Assembly: GCF_016905005.1 (NCBI RefSeq)
Contig: NZ_JADIKC010000003.1
Span: 682,001 to 746,000, forward strand
From: Dyella kyungheensis
Lineage (GTDB): Bacteria; Pseudomonadota; Gammaproteobacteria; Xanthomonadales; Rhodanobacteraceae
DNA: 64,000 nt
Direction of reading: 5' to 3'
A model generated the notes under the pieces. The model had not been told where the DNA came from. It made no database searches and saw only the letters and a program-made list of their open reading frames with translations. Positions 1 through 9,365 of this stretch are shown in pieces (the first letter of the stretch is position 1; each line of letters begins with the position of its first letter). The translations under genes were made by a program, and so were the position numbers.

Positions 1-2649
1 GGCGGCGAATTGATCGAGCACCTTCTGCACATCGCTGGAGACCGCGCCAAGGTCGCGATCCTGCACGGCTGCATAGATGTCGAACGACGGTAGGATGTTG
101 TAGTGCGATACCACGGCTGCGCTCGGCACGCGGGTGAACGATGCAATGCCCCCCAGCACCTGGCTGGCGCCCTTGCTGGCCGGCGTCACCGGCAAGCTGG
201 CGATGTCGGCCATGCTGTCCAGCTTGTATTGCGGGGTGGCGGCCACGATGGGGTAGGACACGCCGTTCTTGGGGTTGAGCCAGAACGTGGGCGCCACCTG
301 CGAGCTGCCGGCCAGCGAGGCGACCATGCTGTTGGTGACGTCGCGCTCGGTCACGCCCATGCGGTCGGCGCGCGTGCGATCCACCGTCACGTTGAGCTGC
401 GGATAGCTGGTGCTCTGCTGCAGGCGCACGTCGGCGATGCCGGGTACCTCGCGCAGGCGCTTCATGATCGCGGTGGCGTACGCCTCGTTGGCCTTCAGGT
501 CGCGGCCCGCGATGGAGACGTCCAGGGGCGCCGGCGCGCCGAAATTGAGGATCTGCGAGCTCATGTCCGCGGGCAGGAAAGCGAACTGCGTGCCGGGAAA
601 CTCGCGCGGCAGGCGTGCGCGCAACTCTCGCACGAAATCGGCGGTGGGCGCATGGTCTTCCTTCAGCTCGACCTGGATGTCGCCATCCTGCGGGCCGATG
701 GTGCCGCTGGCGCTGTAGACCATGTTCACGCCGGACAAGGGCAGGCCGATGTTGTCGATCACCGTGTCCAGTTGCGAGGGCGGAATGACCCGGCGGATGG
801 CCTGCTCGATGCGATCGAACTCGGCCGCGGTTTCCTCCACGCGGGTGCCCATCGGCGCACGCACATGCAGGGCGATGGCGCCCGCATCCACCTCGGGGAA
901 AAAGTCACGGCCCAGCAGCGGCACCAGCGCGAACGAGGCAAGCACGAAGGCAAGAAAACCGGTGACGAAGCGGCGACGATGCGTGAGTGCTACGACAAGC
1001 ATGGCGTGGTAGGCATCGCGCACCTGCGCAAAGCGATGCTCGAAGCGCTGCTGGAAGGTCACTGCCGCCGCCACGAGCGCGCTGCGCTTGCGGCGGGCCG
1101 GCTGGTCGCCCTCGTGATGGTTGAGGTAGGCGTCCTCCGGATGATCGCCAGGGCCCTTCTCCGTGTGATGCGGCTTGAGCAGGAGCATCGCCATGGTCGG
1201 CACCAGCGTGCGCGACAGCAGGAACGAGGACGCCATGGCGAAGATCACCGCCAGGGCCATCGGGCGGAACAGGAAGCCCGCGATACCGTCGAGCAGGAAC
1301 ATCGGCACGAACACGATGCAGATGCACAGCAGGGACACGAAGGCGGGCGTCACGATTTGCCTGGCGCCGTCCATGATCGCCGTGTGCACGTCCTTGCCCT
1401 GTTCGAGATGCCAGTTGATGTTCTCGATGGTCACCGTGGCGTCATCGACCAGGATGCCCACGGCCAGGGCCAGGCCGCCCAGCGTCATCACGTTGAGGGT
1501 TTGCCCGGTGGCCGAGAGCAGGGCGATGGCCGAGAGGATGGCGAGCGGAATCGATATCGCGATGATCACCGTGGAGCGCCAACTGCCCAGGAAGATCAGG
1601 ATCATCACCGAGGTCAGCAAGGCCGCGATGATGCCCTCGCGCGCCACCGACGAGATGGCCGACTTCACGAAGGTCGACTGATCGCTGAGCAGCGAGACCT
1701 TGAGGCTGGACGGCAGCGATTCCAGCACCCGCGGCATCAGTTGCTTGATGCCGGACACCACGGCCAGCGTCGATGCCTCGCCGACCTTCAGCGCCGGCAT
1801 CAGCACCGCGCGCTTGCCGTCCACACGCACCACGTTGGTTTGCGGCGCGGCACCGTCACGCACATGCGCCACGTCGCCGATGGTGATGGTGGCACCGCGC
1901 ACGGTCTTCACCGGCAACTGGTTGAGTTCGTCCACGGCCTCGGGGCTGTTGTTGAGTTGCACGTGATATTCGTAGGTGCCGATCTTCGCCGTGCCCACCG
2001 GGATGATCTGGTTCTGCGCCGCCAGTGCATTGCTCACGTCCTGCGCCGACAAACCATTTGCCGCGAGCGCGCGCGGATCGAGATCCAGCGTGACCTGGCG
2101 CGCGGCGCCACCGTAGGGCGTGGGCACCGCGACGCCGGGCACCGAGGTGAGCATGGGGCGCATCACATTGAGGCCCTGATCGAGGATCTTCGCCTCGGAC
2201 ATGCTGGTGCTCGACAACGCCATCTGCAGGATCGGCACGGTCGAGGCGTTGTAGTTGAGGATCAGCGGCGGCGTGATGCCGGGTGGCATCTGCTTGAGCA
2301 CCGTCTGCGAGATCGAGGTGACCTGCGCCGTGGCGGTGCGGATATCCACGCCGGGCTGGAAGAAGATCTTGACGATGCCCATGCCGGGCAGCGACTGCGA
2401 TTCGATGTGCTCGATATTGTTGACCGAGGTGCTGAGCTGGCGTTCGTAGTAATAGACCACGCGGCCGGACATCTGGTCGGGCGGCAGGCCGTTGTAGCTC
2501 CACACCACGCTGATCACCGGAATGCCGATGTTCGGGAAGATGTCGGTGGGCGTGCGAAAGGCCGCCAGGGGACCGGCGATAAGGATAAGCACGGCCAACA
2601 CGATGAAGGTCAGCGGTCGTGACAGAGCGATTCGGACAAGACCAAGCAT
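1..2649 (-). CDS. RND-family efflux transporter permease (partial, C-terminus beyond left edge)
   Basis: Inner-membrane proton-driven efflux pump subunit of the AcrB/HAE1 superfamily, expected to act with a membrane-fusion protein and an outer-membrane channel, neither of which is visible here. The reading frame is open from an ATG at 2649 to the window edge, giving about 883 residues of a protein that is usually 1,000 to 1,050 long. The N-terminus has the typical first membrane helix followed by a TPTDIFPNI-type segment and a porter domain. The TM4 signature GILVDDATVTIEN carries the paired aspartates that relay protons. A loop rich in charged residues follows, then the second half (TM7 onward). 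It follows the two-component genes on the same strand after about 140 nt, so control by that system is possible but not shown. The substrate is unknown. Confidence 0.9.
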   Translation of the reverse strand, partial: MLGLVRIALSRPLTFIVLAVLILIAGPLAAFRTPTDIFPNIGIPVISVVWSYNGLPPDQMSGRVVYYYERQLSTSVNNIEHIESQSLPGMGIVKIFFQPGVDIRTATAQVTSISQTVLKQMPPGITPPLILNYNASTVPILQMALSSTSMSEAKILDQGLNVMRPMLTSVPGVAVPTPYGGAARQVTLDLDPRALAANGLSAQDVSNALAAQNQIIPVGTAKIGTYEYHVQLNNSPEAVDELNQLPVKTVRGATITIGDVAHVRDGAAPQTNVVRVDGKRAVLMPALKVGEASTLAVVSGIKQLMPRVLESLPSSLKVSLLSDQSTFVKSAISSVAREGIIAALLTSVMILIFLGSWRSTVIIAISIPLAILSAIALLSATGQTLNVMTLGGLALAVGILVDDATVTIENINWHLEQGKDVHTAIMDGARQIVTPAFVSLLCICIVFVPMFLLDGIAGFLFRPMALAVIFAMASSFLLSRTLVPTMAMLLLKPHHTEKGPGDHPEDAYLNHHEGDQPARRKRSALVAAAVTFQQRFEHRFAQVRDAYHAMLVVALTHRRRFVTGFLAFVLASFALVPLLGRDFFPEVDAGAIALHVRAPMGTRVEETAAEFDRIEQAIRRVIPPSQLDTVIDNIGLPLSGVNMVYSASGTIGPQDGDIQVELKEDHAPTADFVRELRARLPREFPGTQFAFLPADMSSQILNFGAPAPLDVSIAGRDLKANEAYATAIMKRLREVPGIADVRLQQSTSYPQLNVTVDRTRADRMGVTERDVTNSMVASLAGSSQVAPTFWLNPKNGVSYPIVAATPQYKLDSMADIASLPVTPASKGASQVLGGIASFTRVPSAAVVSHYNILPSFDIYAAVQDRDLGAVSSDVQKVLDQFAA

Positions 2650-2740
2650 TGGCGTCGCAGCATGAGGGCTCGGGACCCGATGCTTGCCATGATGGCAAGG
2701 GAGTCTTGTGGGAACCTTTTGGGGCGCCGTATTGGTTTTT

Positions 2741-2774
2741 GCCCGTCATTCCGGCGCAGGCCGGAATGACGGGC
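2741..2774. repeat. Palindromic repeat, family B (single hairpin copy)
   Basis: A perfect inverted repeat: arms GCCCGTCATTCCGGC and GCCGGAATGACGGGC around GCAG. The same core recurs at 9967-10096, 15227-15325, 27778-27809 and 39663-39783, always between genes. It looks like a REP/REPIN-type element. It lies between the kinase and the RND gene but has no T-run on the minus strand, so it is not a canonical terminator for them. Confidence 0.85.
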
Positions 2775-2788
2775 AGAAGCGCGAGCCG

Positions 2789-4216
2789 CTAGCCGTTTGC
2801 CGCCAGCCGGATGCGCACCAGCAGCCCCCGCCCCGACGGCGATTCCAGCAGCTCGATCGACGCCTCATGCAACTCGATCGCCCGCTGCACGATGCTCAAG
2901 CCCAGGCCGTACCCTCGCGTCGCGCTCTCCACCTCGCGATGGAAGCGCTGAAACACCGCCTGCCTGCGATCCTCGGGAATGCCCGGGCCGTTGTCGCAGA
3001 TGTCGACGATGGCGTGCCCACCTTCCCGGCGAACGGAAACATCCACCTGGCCTTCGCTTTCCGTATAGCGCAAGGCGTTCTCGATCAGGTTGCGGAACAT
3101 CGCCGTGAGCGCCACCTCATGGCCAAGCACGACCATGCTGTCTTCGTCGTGCGACAGGCCGACCGCGATATCCTTTTCCACGATCAGCGGCGCCAGCTCC
3201 TCGATCACTTCGGTGGCGATGCGGATCAGGTCCATCGGCGTGCGCTGCTGCGAGGCGGCTCCCGCCTCCAGTCGCGCCATCGCCAGGATTTGTTCGATGC
3301 GCCGCCCCAGTCGCGCCATGCTCTGCTGCGCGTGGCGCACGGTGAATTCCACTTCGCCGGGATCGTCCGCGATCATGGCGCTCTCGAGATGGATCATGGT
3401 CGCGGCCAGCGGCGTTCGCAGTTCGTGCGCGACATCGGTGGCGAAGCGATGCTCGCGGTCGAGCGCATCTTCCAGGCGCTCCAGTTGCTGGTTCAACGCC
3501 ACGATCAGCGGCTTGATCTCGCCGGGCGCCACATCGGCAGGCATCGGTTTGCGGCTTCCCGGCGTGCGGCGGTCGAGCATCTCGGTGAGCACGGCCACCG
3601 GGCGCAGGCCGCGTTTCACGGCAAGACTCACCAGCAGCGCAAGCAGCGGCAGGCCGATCAGCAGCGGCAGCGTGTGCTCAATGACCAAGCCGCGGGCGAT
3701 GTCGACGCGATTGTCGGATTGCTCGCCGATGCGGATCACCAGGTTGGCGCGATTCTGCAGCGTGAACGTGCGCCATCGCTTGCCCTCGCGTTCGATGTCG
3801 CGAAAGCCGCGCTCTTCGCTGGTCGGCGGAGGCAAGTCGGCAAAATTGGAGGTGGCAGCGATCACCTCGCCCTGGGGATCGTAGGCCTGGAAACCGACCT
3901 CGGGCTCATAGTTGTGCGGGTGCACGGAAACCACCACGCCATGATGATGGCGATCCGCGCTTTGCGTGATCGACGGCAGGTCCGCGTCGTGCAGAGGCAG
4001 CTGGCCATGCGCGATCAGGGTGCCGAGCGTGCGCCCCGCCTGGGCGAGACGACCGTCGAGCAGCTCGTTCATCTCGCGCAATTCGCGCCGATAGCTGATC
4101 CATCCCAACGGAATCAGCACGGCCACCATCACGGCGATGATCAGCCAGGTCAGGCGCGTGCGGAGACTGGCGGGGCGCAGGCCGATGCTCATGCGGGACA
4201 GGTCATTGCGGTTCAC
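2789..4216 (-). CDS. Sensor histidine kinase of an OmpR-type two-component system
   Basis: Membrane sensor kinase of 475 residues that would phosphorylate the regulator encoded just upstream. The layout resembles QseC/TctE-type kinases: first membrane helix about residues 23-40, a periplasmic domain of about 120 residues, second helix about 182-200, then cytoplasmic dimerisation and ATPase domains. The phosphoacceptor is His264 in DVAHELRTPL; the N-box NLIENALRYT, the G1 box DNGPGIP and the G2 box GYGLGLSIV are all present. The chosen start is GTG at 4216, overlapping the regulator by 14 nt; ATG at 4192 (MSIGLRP) is an alternative. The coupling supports co-translation. The stimulus cannot be read from the sequence. 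Confidence 0.9.
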   Translation of the reverse strand: MNRNDLSRMSIGLRPASLRTRLTWLIIAVMVAVLIPLGWISYRRELREMNELLDGRLAQAGRTLGTLIAHGQLPLHDADLPSITQSADRHHHGVVVSVHPHNYEPEVGFQAYDPQGEVIAATSNFADLPPPTSEERGFRDIEREGKRWRTFTLQNRANLVIRIGEQSDNRVDIARGLVIEHTLPLLIGLPLLALLVSLAVKRGLRPVAVLTEMLDRRTPGSRKPMPADVAPGEIKPLIVALNQQLERLEDALDREHRFATDVAHELRTPLAATMIHLESAMIADDPGEVEFTVRHAQQSMARLGRRIEQILAMARLEAGAASQQRTPMDLIRIATEVIEELAPLIVEKDIAVGLSHDEDSMVVLGHEVALTAMFRNLIENALRYTESEGQVDVSVRREGGHAIVDICDNGPGIPEDRRQAVFQRFHREVESATRGYGLGLSIVQRAIELHEASIELLESPSGRGLLVRIRLAANG

Positions 4217-4868
4217 GGGGAATCATGTAGCCGATGCCGCGTACGGTGTGGATCACCTCGGGACTCAGCTTGCGGCGCAGCCAGTGCACCTGCACTTCGA
4301 TGGCGTTGCGTTCCACTATCGTGTCCAGGCCGTACACCGAATTTTCCAGCGCCTCGCGGCGCACGATGCGGCCGGCGCGCTCCATCAACACGCGCAGCAG
4401 GGCGAATTCGCGGCGCGTGAGGGTGACCCGTTCGCCGCGAAACTCGACCTCGGCCGTGGCCAGGTTGAGACGCAGGCCGCCCACTTCCACGAGATTGTCG
4501 GCAAGGCCTTGGGTACGGCGGGTCAGCGAGCGAATACGCGCCGCCAGCTCGCCGAGATGGAACGGCTTCACCAGATAATCGTCGGCGCCCAGGTCCAGTC
4601 CACGGATGCGCATCTCGAGCGCATCGCGGGCCGTCATTACCAGGACGGGCGTCTTCACGCCGGAGCGGCGGGCCTCGGCGAGCACTTCGAGGCCGTCCTT
4701 GCCGGGCAGGCCCAGGTCGAGCAGCACCAGGTCCACCGGATCGCCGCGCAACGCCTCCATCGCCTCGCGCCCGTCGCGCAGCCAGGTCACGGCATAGGAT
4801 TGATGCTCGAGCGCGTGCTTGATCGCACCGCCCAGTTCGGCATCGTCTTCGACCAGCAGAATATGCAT
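4203..4868 (-). CDS. OmpR/PhoB-family response regulator (QseB/TctD-like)
   Basis: DNA-binding response regulator of 221 residues. The receiver domain starts MHILLVEDDAELG with the acidic pocket at residues 8-9, the phosphoacceptor Asp51 in LLDLGLPG, and the conserved Lys in DYLVKPF. The C-terminal winged helix holds LTRREFALL and ends with the wing VHTVRGIGYM-type sequence (here IHTVRGIGYMI). ATG at 4868 is preferred over an in-frame ATG at 4937 because receiver domains begin directly with the first beta strand. It overlaps the kinase gene by 14 nt and is probably the first gene of a unit continuing to the kinase and perhaps the RND pump. Targets are unknown. Confidence 0.9.
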   Translation of the reverse strand: MHILLVEDDAELGGAIKHALEHQSYAVTWLRDGREAMEALRGDPVDLVLLDLGLPGKDGLEVLAEARRSGVKTPVLVMTARDALEMRIRGLDLGADDYLVKPFHLGELAARIRSLTRRTQGLADNLVEVGGLRLNLATAEVEFRGERVTLTRREFALLRVLMERAGRIVRREALENSVYGLDTIVERNAIEVQVHWLRRKLSPEVIHTVRGIGYMIPREPQ

Positions 4869-5112
4869 GCCATGGCACCCGTGTCGGACTCGGCGAAGGC
4901 ACGGTTCAGGCCGGTGCCCCGGTCCATGATCCGTCATCTACCTTTTGCGGATCTTTTGCCGACCCCTGCGGGCCGGCCGGGTATCACGTTGGCAAGCGAG
5001 GCGTGCGACGTCAATCGCCTACGCAAAAAAGAAAGCGGCGGACCTGCTCGCCCGCCGTCTTCCTTCCTGTTTCGGCGCCAGTGGCGTCGTCAAAAACGTG
5101 AATGGCGCGTGT

Positions 5113-5421
5113 TTAAGGCGTCTTGGCAAGCGCAGCCTGCACGATGGCATTGCGCAACTGGGTCTGGTCGAGGGCGACGCCCTGCGACTGGTCGATGGCT
5201 ACGGCCTTGATCGATTGGGGCTTGAGCATCAGGTGACGCTGCGTTTCCCAACTGTCCGCCTTTTGCTGGGCGCGTGCGAAGTCGGCGGGAGTGTTTCCAA
5301 CGAAACCAATCACGGCATAACCGTTCATGTCGACGATGTAGCTTTCGACGGCAGCGTGGGCGGAGCCGATGCATGCGAATCCAAATGCAGCCACGGCAGC
5401 GGTGAGAATCATGCGCTTCAT
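5113..5421 (-). CDS. Small exported protein of unknown function
   Basis: A 102-residue protein starting MKRMILTAAVAAFGFACIG with a Sec signal peptide that probably ends at the AHA-A site near residue 23. The mature part is soluble, with no cysteine pattern or membrane helix, and I do not recognise a family. The start is set by the purine-rich stretch GGAG about 8 nt upstream of ATG 5421. It stands alone: its upstream region is about 540 nt without a gene, and the response regulator gene downstream starts 245 nt away. The upstream region carries direct repeats that may be regulatory (see 5490-5517). Confidence 0.75.
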   Translation of the reverse strand: MKRMILTAAVAAFGFACIGSAHAAVESYIVDMNGYAVIGFVGNTPADFARAQQKADSWETQRHLMLKPQSIKAVAIDQSQGVALDQTQLRNAIVQAALAKTP

Positions 5422-5489
5422 GGTGAGGTCTCCTAACGGGGAGTGGTCCGGGGGAGGTTCAACGTTAGGTCCGCGGCGTTCGCCAAGCT

Positions 5490-5517
5490 TGAGGAACTTG
5501 CACGAAACGCTGAGGAA
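5490..5517. promoter_or_regulatory. Direct repeat TGAGGAA x2, two helical turns apart
   Basis: TGAGGAACT begins at 5490 and TGAGGAATT at 5511, a spacing of 21 bp, which would place two protein monomers on the same DNA face. They lie about 70-95 nt upstream of the small exported protein at 5421 (minus strand). The regulator is unknown; this may be chance. Confidence 0.3.
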
Positions 5518-5853
5518 TTCGTTAGGTTTTGCGAGATTCGCCAGACGGTATAGGCCACTAGTAACAGCTGTTTCGTGCGCAACTCGAGGGGGACTGCAAG
5601 AAGCGCCGCTTGTCCGTGACAAGTGGTCGACCGTGATCGAAGTGCTGCATGTCCACGCGATGACACGAATGCATCGTCGCCAGCGCGACCTGATGCAGTG
5701 GTTGCGCGAGAAACGAATGGTCGATGCATCGGATGCGTCGATGCGATGGAGAGAACGCAAAGCCGCGACGTGATGATTGCGTCATCGTTGCCGAGCTGCG
5801 CTTGCATGGGACTGACGCAAAGTCGTTGCCGCTGTAACCGACGAAACCCGCGC

Positions 5854-5921
5854 GTGTGGGAGCGCACTTGTGCGCGACGTGCCTCAGGCAATCGATCCGT
5901 CGCGCACAACGGTGCTCACAC
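5854..5921. repeat. Palindromic repeat, family A (degenerate copy)
   Basis: Left arm TGTGGGAGCGCACTTGTGCG continuing into CGAC, and a right arm GTCGCGCACAACGGTGCTCA that pairs imperfectly with it. It belongs to the same family as 12868-12940, 16768-16847, 44061-44165 and 60069-60148. Confidence 0.8.
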
Positions 5922-5940
5922 AAGATTGACGTGTTGTCGC

Positions 5941-5960
5941 ACGCGGCATGCGAGCCGCGT
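5941..5960 (-). terminator. Possible hairpin after nth
   Basis: ACGCGGC and GCCGCGT form a 7-bp stem around a 6-nt loop, immediately next to the nth stop codon at 5961. There is no clear T-run on the minus strand, so its role as a terminator is uncertain. Confidence 0.3.
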
Positions 5961-6596
5961 TCAGGCCGCCGTCTTGTCCTTGTAGCGACACAGGTCGCGG
6001 ATCACGCATTGTGGACAATCGGGTTTGCGCGCCTTGCACACATAGCGGCCATGCAGGATCAGCCAGTGGTGAGCGTCCTGCTTGAATTCGGCGGGCACCA
6101 CTTTTTCCAGCTTGTCTTCCACCGCGCGGACGTCTTTGCCGGGAGCGAGCCCGGTACGGTTGGAGACGCGGAAGATGTGCGTATCCACCGCGATGGTGGG
6201 CTGCCCGAAGGCCGTATTGAGCACCACGTTGGCGGTCTTGCGGCCTACCCCGGGCAGCGCCTCCAACGCCTCGCGGGTGCGCGGCACCTCGCCGTCGTAC
6301 TGCTCCACCAGGATGCGCGACAGTGCGATCACATTCTTCGCCTTGCCGTTGAACAGGCCGATGGTGCTGATGTACTTCTTGAGCTTCTCTTCGCCCAGCT
6401 TGAGGATCGCCTGCGGCGTGTTGGCGACGGGATAGAGTTTCTTGGTTGCCTTGTTCACGCCCACGTCGGTGGCCTGCGCCGATAGCACCACGGCGACCAG
6501 CAGCTCGAACGGCGTGGTGTAGGTGAGTTCGGTGGTGGGATGCGGATCGAGTTCGCGCAGGCGGGTGAACAGCTCGACGACGTCGGCTTTCTTCAC
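5961..6596 (-). CDS. nth: Endonuclease III
   Basis: DNA glycosylase/AP lyase that removes oxidised pyrimidines in base excision repair. The 211-residue length matches the E. coli enzyme. The helix-hairpin-helix [10 protein letters not shown] carries the Schiff-base Lys120, and VDTHIFR carries Asp138, both at the E. coli positions. The C-terminal iron-sulfur cluster ligands are Cys187, Cys194, Cys197 and Cys203 (spacing 6-2-5). Its ATG overlaps the stop of the ferredoxin-like gene by 4 nt, so it is the last gene of a metG-rsxB-nth unit, the usual association of nth with rsx/rnf genes. Confidence 0.97.
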   Translation of the reverse strand: MKKADVVELFTRLRELDPHPTTELTYTTPFELLVAVVLSAQATDVGVNKATKKLYPVANTPQAILKLGEEKLKKYISTIGLFNGKAKNVIALSRILVEQYDGEVPRTREALEALPGVGRKTANVVLNTAFGQPTIAVDTHIFRVSNRTGLAPGKDVRAVEDKLEKVVPAEFKQDAHHWLILHGRYVCKARKPDCPQCVIRDLCRYKDKTAA

Positions 6597-7201
6597 TGGG
6601 GCTTTCCTTGCTGTTTGGCCTTGGCCCGGGCGAGTGCCGCCAGCACCGGGTTGGTCGGCGTCGTTGTCGCTGCCACTTCCGCCTTGCGCGCGGCCAGCTC
6701 GGCTTCGCGTCGCGCGTGCTCGCGCATCAGCCGCGCCTCGCGACGTTGAAAATGCGTGCGCGCTTCATCGGCATGCATCGGGTCGTCCACCTGCGTCAGC
6801 GGCATCGGTTCGAGCGCGATGCAATCGACCGGGCAGGCGGGCACGCACAGTTCGCAACCGGTGCAGTCGTCGCTCATCACCGTATGCATGAGCTTGGATG
6901 CGCCCACGATCGCATCCACCGGGCACGCCTGGATGCACTTGGTGCAGCCGATGCAATCGGCCTCGACGATGCGTGCGAGCGTGCGCGGCTTCTCGATGCC
7001 GTGTTCCGGATCGAGTGGCAGCAGGGGAACATCCAGCAGTGCAGCGAGCCGGGCGATGCCCGCGGCTCCGCCCGGCGGGCATTGATTGATCTTCGCCTCG
7101 CCGCTGGCGATCGCTGCCGCATACGGACGGCAGCCGTGGTAACCGCATTGCTCGCATTGCGTTTGCGGCAACAGTGCGTCGATGCGGTCGACCAGCGACA
7201 T
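6593..7201 (-). CDS. rsxB: RnfB/RsxB-like iron-sulfur electron transfer protein
   Basis: A 202-residue ferredoxin-like protein. Residues 16-41 hold the four-cysteine cluster typical of RnfB (Cys16, Cys19, Cys24, Cys41), followed by two 4Fe-4S ferredoxin motifs, [12 protein letters not shown] and [12 protein letters not shown]. The C-terminus is a charged, Ala/Arg-rich tail with coiled-coil character. It lacks the N-terminal membrane helix of E. coli RsxB, and no other rnf/rsx subunits lie nearby, so it may be a soluble electron carrier and not part of a full complex. It starts 11 nt after metG and overlaps nth by 4 nt. Confidence 0.85.
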   Translation of the reverse strand: MSLVDRIDALLPQTQCEQCGYHGCRPYAAAIASGEAKINQCPPGGAAGIARLAALLDVPLLPLDPEHGIEKPRTLARIVEADCIGCTKCIQACPVDAIVGASKLMHTVMSDDCTGCELCVPACPVDCIALEPMPLTQVDDPMHADEARTHFQRREARLMREHARREAELAARKAEVAATTTPTNPVLAALARAKAKQQGKPQ

Positions 7202-7212
7202 GGCGGGAAAGA

Positions 7213-9306
7213 TCAGCGAACGGTGGCGCCGGGCTGGGCGCCCTGGTCGGCGTCAAGCAGGAACAGGTCGCTGCCGCCGTCGCCGGCCGAAAGAATCATG
7301 CCCTCGGAAAGGCCGAAGCGCATCTTGCGCGGTGCCAGGTTGGCGATGAACACCACGTTGCGGCCGATCAGCTTGTCCGGTTCGCCATAGGCGGCGCGGA
7401 TGCCGGAGAAGATCTGGCGCTTGCCGAGCGGGCCGCCGTCCAGTTCGAAGCGCAGCAGCTTGTCCGAGCCGTCCACGAATTCGCAGGCGAGGACCTTGCC
7501 GACGCGCAGGTCGAGCTTGGCGAAATCGTCGATGCCGATCACGGCGGTTTCGGTGGCGGCGGCGGGCGTGCTGGCTTCAGTCATGGGCTTGGCTTGTTCT
7601 TTGGCTTTCTTCGGGGCGGGCTTGGTTTCGGTGGGCGCCAGCGAATCCTTGGACGCTTCCACCATCGCCTCCACCTGCTTGGGATCGATGCGGCCGAGCA
7701 GGGGCTCGAACGCGTTGATGGTGTGGTTGTGCAGCTCGGCGCGGGCATCGTCGAAGCCGTTGATGGGCGCGGCGAGGAAGCGCTCGGCCGCTTCCACCGT
7801 GGCGGGCACCACCGGCTTCAACAGGCCAGCCAGCAGACGGAACGCGGCCAGTGCGAACGAGCACACCTGGTGCAGTTCCGCGCGATGCGCTTCGTCCTTG
7901 GCCATCGCCCAGGGCGCCTTGGCAGCGATGTAACCGTTGACCATATCGGCCATGCTGACGAAACGGCGCGCGACTTCGGCGAATTCGCCGCTGTTGTACA
8001 GCGCGGGCACGTCGCCGTAGAGCGACAGCAGCTCGCGCCACAGTTCCTGTTCTTCCGCACTGAAGGCGGGAGCGAGGCGACCGTCGAAATACTTCTGCAC
8101 GAAGCCTGCCGTGCGGCTGGCGATGTTCACCCACTTGCCGACCAAGTGCGAGTTGACGCGTTCCTCGAACGTCTTCAGATCGAGATCCACGTCCACCGGC
8201 GCATCGCTGAGCATGCTGGCGAAGTAGTAGCGCAGGAATTCCGGATGCAGGCCCGAGTCGAGATACGTGCGCGCCTTGATGAAGGTGCCGCGCGACTTGG
8301 ACATCTTGGCGCCGTTGACGGTGAGGTAACCGTTGACGTGCAGCGCCGTCGGCGTGCGGAAGTCCGCGCCGTGCAGCATCGCCGGCCAGAACAGGCCGTG
8401 GAAGTTGATGATGTCCTTGCCGATGAAATGGTGCATTTCGGCGCGGCTGTCGGGTGCGAGGAAATCCTCGAACTTCAGGTCGGTGCGATCGCACAGCGCC
8501 TTGAAGCTGGCCAGGTAGCCCACCGGCGCGTCCAGCCACACATAGAAGAACTTGCCCGGCTCGTCGGGAATCGGGAAGCCGAAGTAGGGCGCATCGCGCG
8601 AGATGTCCCAATCCTTCAGGCCGCCGTCCAGCCACTCGCGCAGCTTGGCCGTGACGCCGCTGTTCGCTACCGGCTGGCCGCCGGTGAACTTGCCGGCGAA
8701 CCAGTCGCGCAGCAGCGTTTCGAACTTGCCCAGTTCGAAGAAGAAATGTTCCGAATCGCGCAGCACGGGCGTGGCGCCGGACATCACCGAGTACGGGTTG
8801 ATCAGATCGGTCGGCGCGTAGGTGGCGCCGCAGTTCTCGCAGTTGTCGCCGTACTGGTCGGGCGTCTTGCAGTTGGGGCAGATGCCCTTGATGTAGCGAT
8901 CCGGCAGGAACATTTCCTTTTCCGGATCGAACAGCTGCTGGATGCTGCGTCGGGCGATCGTGCCGCTGTCGCGCAGTCGCGTATAGATCAGCGAGGCGAG
9001 CGCGCGGTTTTCTTCCGAATGGGTGGAGTGGTAATGGTCGAACGCCACGCCGAACGCGGCGAAGTCGGCTTCATGGCCGACGCGCACGCCTTCGATATAG
9101 TTTTCCGGCGACAGTCCGGCCTTTTCGGCCGCCAGCATGATCGGTGTGCCGTGGGCATCGTCCGCACACACATAGATCGCCTCGTTGCCTTGCATCCGCT
9201 GCGCACGCACCCACACGTCGGCCTGGATGTAGCCCAGCAGGTGGCCGAGATGGAGCGGGCCATTGGCATAGGGCAGCGCGTTGGTGACGAGGAGGCGTCG
9301 GCTCAT
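7213..9306 (-). CDS. metG: Methionyl-tRNA synthetase
   Basis: Class I aminoacyl-tRNA synthetase that charges tRNA-Met, 697 residues. The HIGH-type motif is HLGH at residues 19-22; a zinc-binding knuckle with CPNC and CENC lies near residues 140-160; the KMSKS loop is [10 protein letters not shown] near residue 335. A Lys/Ala/Pro-rich linker leads to a C-terminal OB-fold tRNA-binding domain (from about residue 590, LDLRVGKVL) that makes the long dimeric form of the enzyme. It is the first gene of the metG-rsxB-nth unit. Confidence 0.98.
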   Translation of the reverse strand: MSRRLLVTNALPYANGPLHLGHLLGYIQADVWVRAQRMQGNEAIYVCADDAHGTPIMLAAEKAGLSPENYIEGVRVGHEADFAAFGVAFDHYHSTHSEENRALASLIYTRLRDSGTIARRSIQQLFDPEKEMFLPDRYIKGICPNCKTPDQYGDNCENCGATYAPTDLINPYSVMSGATPVLRDSEHFFFELGKFETLLRDWFAGKFTGGQPVANSGVTAKLREWLDGGLKDWDISRDAPYFGFPIPDEPGKFFYVWLDAPVGYLASFKALCDRTDLKFEDFLAPDSRAEMHHFIGKDIINFHGLFWPAMLHGADFRTPTALHVNGYLTVNGAKMSKSRGTFIKARTYLDSGLHPEFLRYYFASMLSDAPVDVDLDLKTFEERVNSHLVGKWVNIASRTAGFVQKYFDGRLAPAFSAEEQELWRELLSLYGDVPALYNSGEFAEVARRFVSMADMVNGYIAAKAPWAMAKDEAHRAELHQVCSFALAAFRLLAGLLKPVVPATVEAAERFLAAPINGFDDARAELHNHTINAFEPLLGRIDPKQVEAMVEASKDSLAPTETKPAPKKAKEQAKPMTEASTPAAATETAVIGIDDFAKLDLRVGKVLACEFVDGSDKLLRFELDGGPLGKRQIFSGIRAAYGEPDKLIGRNVVFIANLAPRKMRFGLSEGMILSAGDGGSDLFLLDADQGAQPGATVR

Positions 9307-9365
9307 GGGCGGCGAACTTGGGAAGTGGGTCAGGCATTATGACACGCGGCTCCCCGCGCACCGCA

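Larger units (their letters stand above)
5422..5960. other. Gene-free stretch upstream of the small exported protein
   Basis: About 540 nt in which no frame shows convincing codon use or homology; the overlapping short open frames on both strands contradict one another. It holds the TGAGGAA direct repeats, two CGTTAGG heptamers (5463-5469, 5520-5526) with an inverted third copy at 5432-5438, a family-A palindromic repeat at 5854-5921, and a hairpin next to the nth stop codon. Base composition around 5500-5830 is lower in GC than neighbouring genes. Confidence 0.6.

Noticed and set aside
103-2622. Very long plus-strand open frame (839 codons) opposite the RND gene
   Set aside because: It encodes low-complexity His/Arg/Gly/Gln-rich sequence typical of the antisense of a high-GC gene, and the minus strand carries a clear RND permease.
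2741-2774. Hairpin read as a terminator for the two-component genes
   Set aside because: On the minus strand it is followed by A residues, not T; the same palindrome recurs elsewhere as a repeat family.
2708-4420. Plus-strand frame across the kinase gene
   Set aside because: Antisense shadow; the minus strand has all kinase boxes.
5433-5985. Several short overlapping frames on both strands
   Set aside because: No ribosome sites, no homology and mutually exclusive; they also run through a palindromic repeat.
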